Part shown: piece after piece, positions 1 to 7,149 of the stretch
How positions within the stretch are numbered: position 1 is the stretch's first letter
Layout: the number at the start of each line of letters is the position of its first letter
Origin: Butyrivibrio sp. Su6
Lineage (GTDB): Bacteria > Bacillota > Clostridia > Lachnospirales > Lachnospiraceae
Assembly (NCBI RefSeq): GCF_900108105.1
Contig: NZ_FNUR01000003.1
Coordinates: 248,001 to 312,000, forward strand
Direction of reading: 5' to 3'
DNA length: 64,000 nucleotides
Notes under the pieces: model-generated
The model's database searches: none
Seen by the model: the letters and a program-made list of their open reading frames with translations, nothing else
Told to the model about the DNA's origin: nothing
Program-made: the position numbers and the translations under genes

Positions 1-619
1 AGAAGTTGCAGGAGACTTCTATGACTTCTTTATGATCGACGAGGATCATCTTGCCATGATCATAGCCGATGTATCCGGAAAAGGCGTACCTGCGGCCCTC
101 TTTATGATGAAAGGAAAAGAACTCCTTAAGATCAGAGCCGAGAAAGGTGGAAAACCATCAGAAATACTTGGATATGTCAACAATGCTCTCGCAAAAGGTA
201 ACGACAATGCCATGTTCATAACTGTCTGGCTTGGAATACTTGAAATAAGTACAGGTATAATTACTGCCTCTAATGCTGGGCACGAATACCCATTTATTGC
301 CGATGAAAATCAGGTCTTTAGCATATATAAAGACCCTCACGGCGCTTTTTGCGGTGCCTTTGAGGGCCTTGAATACGAAGACTATGAGATTAAAATCACG
401 AAAGGCGGAGGCATATTCCTCTACACCGATGGCGTTGCCGAAGCTAAAAGAGCTGATGATAAGATGTTCGAGACAGATCGCATTGAAAGCTGCCTAAACG
501 CTCATAAAGGCTCATCTTCTCAGGAGCTACTGACCGCTATCACCGAAGCTATCAACGACTTCACCTCAGGCGAAGAGCAATACGATGACATTACTATGCT
601 GTGCCTTTTACTAAAGTAA
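1..619 (+). CDS. SpoIIE/RsbU-type PPM serine phosphatase, C-terminal part (5' truncated)
   Basis: The reading frame is open from base 2, so the gene begins upstream of the window. The visible 205 residues form the catalytic half of a PPM-type (PP2C-like) serine/threonine phosphatase of the SpoIIE/RsbU class. The metal-binding motif GDFYDFF is at the very start, followed by DVSGKGVPAALFMM, GHEYP, LYTDGVAEA and a terminal QYDDITML. These enzymes usually dephosphorylate anti-anti-sigma factors in partner-switching stress or sporulation pathways. In many homologues a sensor or HAMP domain precedes the phosphatase, but that part lies outside the window, so the input signal is unknown. The family call is firm; the partner is not identifiable here. 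Confidence 0.9.
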   Translation, partial: EVAGDFYDFFMIDEDHLAMIIADVSGKGVPAALFMMKGKELLKIRAEKGGKPSEILGYVNNALAKGNDNAMFITVWLGILEISTGIITASNAGHEYPFIADENQVFSIYKDPHGAFCGAFEGLEYEDYEIKITKGGGIFLYTDGVAEAKRADDKMFETDRIESCLNAHKGSSSQELLTAITEAINDFTSGEEQYDDITMLCLLLK

Positions 620-683
620 TGCCGTCTTTGATAAGCCAACACCAGCATTAAGCCAATCCATTTTCACAATTATTCCCAGGCTT

Positions 684-863
684 TTACTTCCCACCTGTAA
701 AGTAGTCGTCATTCTTACCGGGGTTACTCTTCGGCCCCATTGGTTTTGGAGCATTTTTAAGATGCTCCATCATTTTTTTATATTCCTCAGAATCGACACC
801 GCCTGACACAAATTCAAGGTCATTATCAGAAATCTTTTTCATTTCCATCTCCTTATTAGCCAT
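684..863 (-). CDS. Double-glycine leader peptide 1 (putative bacteriocin/RiPP or signal precursor)
   Basis: A 59-residue peptide. The ATG at 863 is chosen because GGAGG lies seven bases upstream; a longer reading from 950 has no such site. Residues 10-23 (KKISDNDLEFVSGG) form a typical double-glycine leader, the kind cleaved by C39-peptidase ABC exporters. The mature part after GG is charged, has no cysteine and carries the segment GPKSNPGKNDDYF. The next peptide (956-1168) has the same leader and a related segment, so the two are paralogues. No exporter or modification enzyme is in the window, so maturation would have to be encoded elsewhere. Class is inferred from the leader; activity is unknown. 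Confidence 0.7.
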   Translation of the reverse strand: MANKEMEMKKISDNDLEFVSGGVDSEEYKKMMEHLKNAPKPMGPKSNPGKNDDYFTGGK

Positions 864-891
864 AATAATTACCTCCATCGTAACTTTTTTG

Positions 892-919
892 GTTACCATT
901 ATATACGAGGCATTTTCCT
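892..919 (-). promoter_or_regulatory. Duplicated upstream box of peptide 1
   Basis: A 28-bp block that recurs at 1199-1226 with one mismatch. It sits 29 bp upstream of the peptide 1 start (31 bp for peptide 2). On the minus strand it contains a perfect -10 hexamer TATAAT (898-903). No convincing -35 is seen, which suggests activator-dependent expression. Confidence 0.6.
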
Positions 920-955
920 CTATACTGTGCCTTATTCTAATGTAAAGCACGCCAC

Positions 956-1168
956 TTACGCCAGTCCTGCGCCTTCATTCTCACCCTCTTTATTCTTAAG
1001 GGCACTAAAACAGTCATTGCCGCCAGGACTATTCTTTGGTGCCAGTGCATCCGGTATTCTCTTCATCTTTGCATTGTTATTAAGGATAGTCTCCATACCG
1101 ACTCCGCCGGTAACATATTCAAGATTACTATCAGAAATAACTTTCTTATCTATATCCATATTATTCAT
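956..1168 (-). CDS. Double-glycine leader peptide 2 (putative bacteriocin/RiPP or signal precursor)
   Basis: A 70-residue peptide. The ATG at 1168 follows GGAGGTAAAGATC, a good ribosome binding site. The leader (KVISDSNLEYVTGG, ending near residue 22) closely matches that of peptide 1. The mature part contains APKNSPGGNDCF, which aligns with GPKSNPGKNDDYF of peptide 1, and one cysteine. The gene is tandem to and co-oriented with peptide 1, each with its own copy of a conserved upstream box, so the pair arose by local duplication that included the promoter. It is probably secreted by a C39-type exporter encoded elsewhere. A bacteriocin, a quorum peptide or a modified RiPP are all possible. Confidence 0.7.
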   Translation of the reverse strand: MNNMDIDKKVISDSNLEYVTGGVGMETILNNNAKMKRIPDALAPKNSPGGNDCFSALKNKEGENEGAGLA

Positions 1169-1198
1169 GATCTTTACCTCCATCATATCTTTGTTTCT

Positions 1199-1226
1199 GT
1201 TACCATTATATACGAGCCATTTTCCT
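1199..1226 (-). promoter_or_regulatory. Duplicated upstream box of peptide 2
   Basis: Copy of the 28-bp box at 892-919 (27 of 28 bases identical), with TATAAT on the minus strand at 1205-1210. Conservation at the same distance from both peptide starts argues for co-regulation. Confidence 0.6.
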
Positions 1227-1271
1227 ACATGGCAAAAAAGAATCATAAAAAAGTATTACCAATTTATAAAC

Positions 1272-1311
1272 AAAAACTTCCCTTGCAGCCGCGGGGCGGC
1301 TACAAAGGAAG
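1272..1311 (-). terminator. Intrinsic terminator of lysC
   Basis: Long inverted repeat 1277-1311 (arms start CTTCC and end GGAAG around a GCCGC/GCGGC core). On the minus strand it is followed by five T residues. It lies just downstream of the lysC stop at 1331. Confidence 0.85.
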
Positions 1312-1330
1312 TCTATTTTTACAAAATGTC

Positions 1331-2650
1331 TCAGACCTGTGTTGTTACAAAGATGTCGTAGATGGCGCTTATGGCTTTTTCAAAGTCGCGGGTTTCTACG
1401 CCGATGATGATGTTAAGCTCTGATGAGCCCTGGTCGATCATACGGACGTTTACGCTGGCATGTGCAAGTGCTGAGAAGATTCTTCCGGCAGTGCCTCGTG
1501 TTGATTTCATGCCGCGGCCTACTACTGCGATGAGTGCAAGGTCTGATTCGATCTCGAGCATGTCAGGTCTTGCAAGTCTGTGAATCTCTGATACTACTGC
1601 CTGCTCTTTTTCAATGAACTCATCCTGCTGAACAAATACTGTCATAGTATCAATTCCTGATGGAACATGCTCAATTGAAATATTCTGATCTTCAAATGCC
1701 TGAAGTACTTTTCTTACAAAGCCAACCTCAGAGTTCATCTGATCCTTTAAGATATTTACGCAGCAAAAACCTTTTTTGCCGGCAATACCGGTGATAACAT
1801 ATTTGGACTTTTTAGCTGTTGACTCTACAATCCATGTTCCTGGATCCTCAGGCTTATTGGTATTTCTGATATTGATCGGGATTCCTTCTTTTCTGACAGG
1901 GAAGATTGCATCTTCGTGAAGAACTGAAGCACCCATGTATGCAAGCTCTCGAAGCTCTGTGTAAGTTATTGTCTCGATGTGCGGTGGCTTCTCAATGATC
2001 CTTGGATCAGCAACCAAAAATCCTGATACGTCTGTCCAGTTCTCATAGACATCTGCCTTTATGGCCCTTGCTACGATAGAACCTGTAATATCTGAGCCTC
2101 CTCTTGAGAAGGTCTTGATGCTTCCATCAGGATAAGCTCCATAAAAGCCAGGGATAACAGCCTTTGGAGATTTCTCAAGCTTTTTGGCCATCTGCTTGTT
2201 GGTCTTTTCTCCATCGAACTCTCCGTTCTTATCAAAAGATACTACTGTTGCAGCATCAATAAATTCATAGCCAAGGTATGCAGCCATGATAATACCGTTC
2301 AAGTACTCGCCGCGGCTTGCAGCGTAGTCCTTTCCGGCTGCTGCCTTAAAGTTCTTTTCTATGGTCTTAAACTCGTTTGAAAGGTTGAGCTTGAGTCCAA
2401 GTCCTTTTATGATCTCATCATATCTTGCTTTGATGTCTGATAGCTGTTTTGAAAAGTCTTTTCCTGCCTCTGCAAGAGCATATGTCTTGTAAAGCATATC
2501 CGTAACTTTAGTGTCCTTGGAATTTCTTTTTCCTGGTGCTGAAGGAACCACATAAACCCTGTCAGGATCAGACTTTATGATATTTCCTACTTTTTCAAAC
2601 TGTTCGCTGCTGGCAAGTGAACTTCCGCCAAATTTAACTACTTTTTTCAT
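1331..2650 (-). CDS. lysC: Aspartate kinase
   Basis: A 439-residue aspartokinase that phosphorylates L-aspartate, the first step toward lysine, threonine, methionine and diaminopimelate. The N-terminal kinase domain opens with KFGGSS at residues 6-11 and has FSRGGSDITGS near residue 182. Two ACT domains (about residues 290-439) form the allosteric end, normally the site of feedback inhibition by lysine or threonine. It is last in a minus-strand group with hom (gap 29 bp) and an ACT protein, and is closed by a strong terminator. The monofunctional kinase next to hom suggests threonine/methionine-branch supply, while the dap genes lie apart under a lysine riboswitch. Confidence 0.95.
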   Translation of the reverse strand: MKKVVKFGGSSLASSEQFEKVGNIIKSDPDRVYVVPSAPGKRNSKDTKVTDMLYKTYALAEAGKDFSKQLSDIKARYDEIIKGLGLKLNLSNEFKTIEKNFKAAAGKDYAASRGEYLNGIIMAAYLGYEFIDAATVVSFDKNGEFDGEKTNKQMAKKLEKSPKAVIPGFYGAYPDGSIKTFSRGGSDITGSIVARAIKADVYENWTDVSGFLVADPRIIEKPPHIETITYTELRELAYMGASVLHEDAIFPVRKEGIPINIRNTNKPEDPGTWIVESTAKKSKYVITGIAGKKGFCCVNILKDQMNSEVGFVRKVLQAFEDQNISIEHVPSGIDTMTVFVQQDEFIEKEQAVVSEIHRLARPDMLEIESDLALIAVVGRGMKSTRGTAGRIFSALAHASVNVRMIDQGSSELNIIIGVETRDFEKAISAIYDIFVTTQV

Positions 2651-2679
2651 AATATTCTCCTAAAAAATAATAGCTATTT

Positions 2680-3888
2680 TTAATACATTCTTATATAACC
2701 TTTAACACTATCAAGCTTCCAAAGCTTCTCTTCAAAATCCTTTTCAGAAATAAGATCTGTAACAAATGCAAATTCACCGGAAATGCTGTTTCTTTTTACA
2801 ACGTCGATATCTGATCCAAAGAGCTCAATTGCCTGGTCCTTAAGGGATTCAGAAACTCTCACAAAGAATCTTCTGACAGCGTTGTCCTTTGAAGTGAGCT
2901 TAGCCTTTTCAGAATTCATGTTAACTTCGATATGTTTGCCCTTATGCTTGACCATATCGATAACATCGGCAACTACAGCGCTTGCTGTGGCGTTTTTACC
3001 TGCGCCCTTTCCATAGAACATTACATCACCCAGCATGTTTCCATGAACATTTATCGCATTAAATACACCATTAACATTGGCAAGCGGATGCTCATAAGGA
3101 ATAAGGAATGGCGCAACAATAGTAAAGAAGCCATTCTCATTTCTTTTACACATAGCAAGGAGCTTGATGGCCATATTAAGTGCACGCGCATACTCAAAAT
3201 CTTCAATTGAGATGTGTGTGATGCCCTCAGTGTAGATATCTTCATAATCCACATGTTTGCCACTCATAAGGCTTGAAAGGATGGCAATCTTACGGCATGC
3301 ATCATATCCTTCTACATCAGCTTCAGGATTTCTTTCTGCATATCCCTTTTCCTGAGCCTTTTTAAGGACTGTTGCAAAGCCTACTCCCTCTTTATCCATC
3401 TTGGTAAGAATATAGTTTGTAGTGCCGTTTAAGATACCTGTAATTGAGTCAATCTTCTCATGCTTAAGGGAATCATTTATTGAACGAAGAACCGGTATTC
3501 CACCACCCACACTTGCTTCAAAAAGATAGCTTACTCCATTTTTCTTTGCAAGCTCCACAAGTTCCGGTCCATGAGCTGCAACAAGCTCCTTATTGGATGT
3601 GCATACACATTTGCCCTTGGAAAGAGCCTGTTTTTCAAAAGTAAATGCGGGTTCAATACCACCCATGGTCTCGCAAATAACGTCTACTTCAGGATCATCC
3701 AAAATAGTATTGATATCGTGAACTACCTGTGATTCATGCTTATCCCCAGGGAAATCGCGCAAATCAAGAATATACTTAAGTTCTATCTTTTCACCGGCGC
3801 TTTTTGCAACTTCATTTGCATTAGTATCCAATACTTCAACTACGCCGCTACCAACTGTGCCATATCCTAATACTGCTACTTTTGCCAT
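2680..3888 (-). CDS. hom: Homoserine dehydrogenase
   Basis: A 402-residue enzyme reducing aspartate-semialdehyde to homoserine with NAD(P)H, at the branch to threonine and methionine. The ATG at 3888 is preferred: GGAGG lies five bases before it, and the reading from 3900 would begin with a TTG inside that site. GYGTVGSG at the N terminus is the nucleotide-binding loop, GGGIPVLRS and GILNGTTNYILTKM are the catalytic-domain signatures, and a C-terminal ACT-like segment (about 315-402) completes the long allosteric form. It lies between the ACT protein (23 bp upstream) and lysC. Confidence 0.95.
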   Translation of the reverse strand: MAKVAVLGYGTVGSGVVEVLDTNANEVAKSAGEKIELKYILDLRDFPGDKHESQVVHDINTILDDPEVDVICETMGGIEPAFTFEKQALSKGKCVCTSNKELVAAHGPELVELAKKNGVSYLFEASVGGGIPVLRSINDSLKHEKIDSITGILNGTTNYILTKMDKEGVGFATVLKKAQEKGYAERNPEADVEGYDACRKIAILSSLMSGKHVDYEDIYTEGITHISIEDFEYARALNMAIKLLAMCKRNENGFFTIVAPFLIPYEHPLANVNGVFNAINVHGNMLGDVMFYGKGAGKNATASAVVADVIDMVKHKGKHIEVNMNSEKAKLTSKDNAVRRFFVRVSESLKDQAIELFGSDIDVVKRNSISGEFAFVTDLISEKDFEEKLWKLDSVKGYIRMY

Positions 3889-3911
3889 GTCTTCCTCCAA
3901 AATTGTATCTA

Positions 3912-4367
3912 TTATGTAAAAGTTGCACTTCGTCCCGTAATGTGTACCTTGTGGACTCCGTCAGCTTTTTCCATCTTATTTATCATGTCCATGATATCTC
4001 TTGTGGTGGGAAGGACCTGAATAGTTATAGAAATGGATGCCACACCATTAAGTGGGATTGATTGATGAATCGTAAGTATATTGGCTCCAAACTCAGCGAT
4101 GAGTCCAAGCACATAAGATAACAGCCCCACCTCATCATTCATCTGGAAAGTGAGTGTCAGGGTAGTTCCCTGCAGGCTATCGTGGAATTCATAGATATCT
4201 TCTTTATATTTGTAAAAAGAACTTCTGCTGATTCCGACTCTGTCAGCAGCTTCATTTACAGTTTTTACTTTACCGGATTCCAGAAGCTTTTTGGCATCTA
4301 CAACCTTTAAAAGCACCTCTGGCACCGCTTGCTTTTTAATTACATAAAAACCGGTATCCTGCTCCAT
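3912..4367 (-). CDS. ACT domain protein of the UPF0735/PheB family
   Basis: A 151-residue protein. About residues 25-60 contain a helix-turn-helix-like stretch (VNEAADRVGISRSSFYKYK). Residues 70-147 form an ACT domain (TLTFQMNDEVGLLSYVLGLI). This architecture is typical of the UPF0735/PheB family, which is commonly found next to hom in Firmicutes. It probably senses an amino acid of the aspartate family, but the ligand and any DNA target are unproven. It is first in the ACT-hom-lysC group, which supports a regulatory role for these two enzymes. The ATG is preceded by AAGGAAA. Confidence 0.85.
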   Translation of the reverse strand: MEQDTGFYVIKKQAVPEVLLKVVDAKKLLESGKVKTVNEAADRVGISRSSFYKYKEDIYEFHDSLQGTTLTLTFQMNDEVGLLSYVLGLIAEFGANILTIHQSIPLNGVASISITIQVLPTTRDIMDMINKMEKADGVHKVHITGRSATFT

Positions 4368-4489
4368 TTTCCTTCTCGCTTACATTTTTTAATATTTGTT
4401 TTTCTACCACGGACATTTGTATGTACTGGAAAGAATTTTAGCACATTAAAGTTTTAAAGACAAGAGGCAAAATTAAATTTTTAGTTTTT

Positions 4490-4993
4490 TTACTTCAAAG
4501 AATCAAGCTTTTCTTTATTTATCTTTCCTTCAGCTATTGTGCCATTAACCCAGAGCTTGAGTGCCTCAACTGTAGCATCTATATGTTCAAGCTGCTTCTG
4601 GATATTTGCAAAATCTTCAAGCTCGTCATCAGATATCTGTCCATCGGCTGTTATCTCTATGAGTCTGTCTTTCTGACGTTCAAGCGAATTGAGAGATGAA
4701 AGCATTCCAAGTACTATCTCTGAAAGTGATGATATTTTTACCTCAGGCACAGATGTCTTTCCAATAGCACATTCATGAGTGCAGTAATAATTACAAAGAT
4801 CAGGTCTCTTATAGGCTTTGGCCATAAGAACAACGTCCTCAGGATATATATTTGTTTTGCCTGTTTCCATCTTCTCAAGACTGCTCTCTGAAATGCCTTC
4901 CATAAGTTCACTGGCCTGAGCTCTTGACAATCCAAGATTATCCCTGCATTCAAAGTAAATGTTTTTATTTTCCTTAATAGATCTTTTTCCCAT
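4490..4993 (-). CDS. XRE-type helix-turn-helix regulator
   Basis: A 167-residue protein. The ATG at 4993 follows GGAGG with five bases spacing; the longer frame starts with TTG inside that site. Residues 15-60 contain a Cro/CI-like helix-turn-helix (LGLSRAQASELMEGISESSLEKME). Residues 65-90 hold several cysteines and a histidine (PDLCNYYCTHECAIG), a possible metal-binding cluster. The C-terminal half is predicted to be helical and coiled-coil-like. It is an unlinked single gene between the amino-acid genes and a sugar transporter; its target is unknown. Confidence 0.75.
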   Translation of the reverse strand: MGKRSIKENKNIYFECRDNLGLSRAQASELMEGISESSLEKMETGKTNIYPEDVVLMAKAYKRPDLCNYYCTHECAIGKTSVPEVKISSLSEIVLGMLSSLNSLERQKDRLIEITADGQISDDELEDFANIQKQLEHIDATVEALKLWVNGTIAEGKINKEKLDSLK

Positions 4994-5119
4994 ATAAACC
5001 TCCAACTAACACACTGCTTGAATCCATTTCTACTAATTCTACAATACATCTTAGCCCATGTCACCACTTACAGACGCAATCTCACTTATTTCGTATCTTT
5101 TTTCACATATTAATGCAGA

Positions 5120-5148
5120 AAGCCATGACACGGGGAATGTCATGGCTT
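5120..5148. terminator. Perfect 11-bp hairpin downstream of the sugar ABC operon
   Basis: AAGCCATGACA and TGTCATGGCTT are separated by seven bases. There is no clear T tract on either strand, so this may be a processing or pausing hairpin rather than a complete intrinsic terminator. Confidence 0.4.
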
Positions 5149-5246
5149 CCTAAACGCTTATAAAAGGAAAGAGTAAAATATGAAGATAAACTTATAAAAA
5201 ATAAGTCACCTCATCAAATTAAAACAACGAATTGTTGTACAAAAAA

Positions 5247-6110
5247 TCAACCTTTTACTGCTCCAGCTGAAACTCCTCCTACAATATACTTAGAAAGGAT
5301 AAGGTATATTACGATAACAGGGAAAATAGATGCTGCAATCATAATGTATATCTGACCCATATCAAATCTAAGCCAGTCAGCTCCTCGAAGCTGAGCGATC
5401 ATAACAGGCAAAGTCTTCTTTGTGTCTGTATGTAAGATAAGAGCTGGTGTGAAGTAGTTATTCCAGCTACCTACAAAGCTGAATATCATCTGAACGCTGA
5501 TAGCAGGCTTTATAAGCGGAATAATAATTGTGTTAAATGTTCTGAACTCACCTGAGCCGTCAATTCTCGCCGCCTCAACCAGTGATAATGGAAGGTTACT
5601 CTCCATGTACTGTTTAAGGTAGAAATAAGTAATAGGTGAAGCAATTGCCGGTAAGATAAGTGGAATAATTGAGTCATCCAGTTTCATTCTGTTAATGAGC
5701 TGTAAGAAACCAAGTGCTGTAACCTGTCCAGGAATCATCATAATTGCCAGGATGAATGCAGCAATCGCATCTCTTCCTTTAAATCTGTATGTATTAATCG
5801 CATATGCTGTCATAGCTGAGAAGTATACGCAAAGAATACTTGTACAAACTGAAACTGTAATACTGTTTGCAAAACCTCTTGCAATAGGAATAGTTCCTGT
5901 TATAAGGCTATTCCAGTTATCTAAAAGATGTGTGCTTGGAAGAACTGTAAATCCAAGTGTCATCTCTGAATGTGATCTTGTTGAATTAATAAGCAATATA
6001 TAAAACCAAATGAGACATAAGAATGAGAAGAAAACAAGCACAATATATGCAATAGTTCTTCTTGCTCCTATAGGAAGTCCATGGGTTTTAGCCGCTGTCT
6101 GATTTTCCAT
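5247..6110 (-). CDS. Sugar ABC transporter permease, MalG type
   Basis: A 287-residue inner-membrane protein with six predicted membrane segments. It has the CUT1 permease signature EAARIDGSGEFRTFNTIIIP near residue 180, the EAA loop that contacts the ATPase. It is the last gene of the operon regulator - binding protein - MalF-type permease - MalG-type permease, with 15 bp between the permease genes. No ATPase is encoded here; as in many Firmicutes, a shared MsmK-like ATPase elsewhere probably energises it. The divergent cellobiose phosphorylase makes cellobiose or short cellodextrins the likely substrate, an inference from context. Confidence 0.9.
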   Translation of the reverse strand: MENQTAAKTHGLPIGARRTIAYIVLVFFSFLCLIWFYILLINSTRSHSEMTLGFTVLPSTHLLDNWNSLITGTIPIARGFANSITVSVCTSILCVYFSAMTAYAINTYRFKGRDAIAAFILAIMMIPGQVTALGFLQLINRMKLDDSIIPLILPAIASPITYFYLKQYMESNLPLSLVEAARIDGSGEFRTFNTIIIPLIKPAISVQMIFSFVGSWNNYFTPALILHTDTKKTLPVMIAQLRGADWLRFDMGQIYIMIAASIFPVIVIYLILSKYIVGGVSAGAVKG

Positions 6111-6125
6111 AATCCCTTTTCCTCC

Positions 6126-7043
6126 TTAGTCTTTGTCCTTTGAGCTGTTAATTCTAAATACAACCAGACTCAAAATACCAGTTACTATGAATAAGAATAC
6201 TGACAAGGCACCACCACGGCCAACGTCCTTACTTGTAAGGTATCTGTTGAGCAACATGATAACTGTGGTAAGAGAATCTGTAGGATTACCTCTACCATTT
6301 GTCAGGATCTGAGGAACATCAAACATCTGCAGACCACCGATAAGAGATGTTATAAGTACATATGTGAAAATAGGCTTAAGGATAGGCATTGTGATCTTAA
6401 AGAATACCTGTGAAGCTGTTGCCCCATCCACCTGCGCTGCCTCATAAAGTGAAGCATCAATACCAAGCATTCCAGCCATCAAAAGAATTGTTGTATTACC
6501 GAACCACATAAGGAAGTTCATAAGCATTACAAGAGCTCTTGATGCAACTACGTACTGGAAAAATTTAAATGGTTCTTTAATAAAACCAACGCTTAAAAGA
6601 ATCTGATTTACAGGGCCTGAATCTGAGAACAAAGCAAAGAACAACATAGAGAATGCTGATGCCATGATCAGGTTAGGCATGTAAATTACTGTCTTGAAGA
6701 ATCTCTGTCCCTTAAGACGAAGAGATGGATCAGAGAACCAGTAAGCAAGTAAAAGAGCTATAGTGATCTGTGGAATAAAACCACCAACCCACATGATCAG
6801 TGTATTTATCAAATATTTCCAAATTTCCGGTGAGTTAAGAAGATTAATATAGTTGTTGATTCCAACAAAGTTAGGTCCTATCTGCTTAAGACCGGAACGA
6901 TAATTTTCAAAGAAACTGTTATAAATTGTTGAACATAGTGGAATTAAACTAAAAATTACATATGTTACAAAGAATGGTATAAGAAAGATGTATCCCCATC
7001 TGTTAAACTTAACCACGTTAGAATTGGACTTCTTTTTGTCCAT
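6126..7043 (-). CDS. Sugar ABC transporter permease, MalF type
   Basis: A 305-residue CUT1 permease. The start is set at 7043 (MDKKKSN): GGAGG lies nine bases upstream, and the longer frame begins with an unsupported TTG. Six hydrophobic segments are visible, beginning with GYIFLIPFFVTYVIFSLIPL. The EAA-loop motif EAAQVDGATASQVFFKITMP lies near residue 205. It pairs with the MalG-type protein to form the channel for the binding protein encoded upstream. It is separated from the binding-protein gene by a strong hairpin that may lower its expression relative to that gene. Confidence 0.9.
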   Translation of the reverse strand: MDKKKSNSNVVKFNRWGYIFLIPFFVTYVIFSLIPLCSTIYNSFFENYRSGLKQIGPNFVGINNYINLLNSPEIWKYLINTLIMWVGGFIPQITIALLLAYWFSDPSLRLKGQRFFKTVIYMPNLIMASAFSMLFFALFSDSGPVNQILLSVGFIKEPFKFFQYVVASRALVMLMNFLMWFGNTTILLMAGMLGIDASLYEAAQVDGATASQVFFKITMPILKPIFTYVLITSLIGGLQMFDVPQILTNGRGNPTDSLTTVIMLLNRYLTSKDVGRGGALSVFLFIVTGILSLVVFRINSSKDKD

Positions 7044-7097
7044 ACTCCCGTACCTCCGCGATATTTTACTCTTTAAACCCAAAGCGTTTTAAAGAAT

Positions 7098-7121
7098 TGC
7101 CTGCCGGCGAACCGGCAGGCA
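7098..7121 (-). terminator. Intercistronic hairpin with TTCG tetraloop
   Basis: A 10-bp GC-rich stem (TGCCTGCCGG / CCGGCAGGCA) whose minus-strand loop is TTCG, an exceptionally stable tetraloop. It lies between the binding-protein stop (7150) and the permease start (7043). The T tract is weak, so it probably stabilises the upstream mRNA or terminates partially, a common way to make more binding protein than permease. Confidence 0.75.
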
Positions 7122-7149
7122 GTTTATTAGGCAATAATCTTAAGAATGA

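Noticed and set aside
927-1361. A 144-codon plus-strand frame across the leader peptides
   Set aside because: It runs antisense to both peptide genes and through the lysC terminator, with no ribosome binding site.
5224-5238. Short hairpin ACAAC-GAATT-GTTGT as terminator of the sugar ABC operon
   Set aside because: A 5-bp AT-rich stem followed by TTTAATTT on the minus strand is too weak to call; the stronger hairpin at 5120-5148 is listed instead with low confidence.
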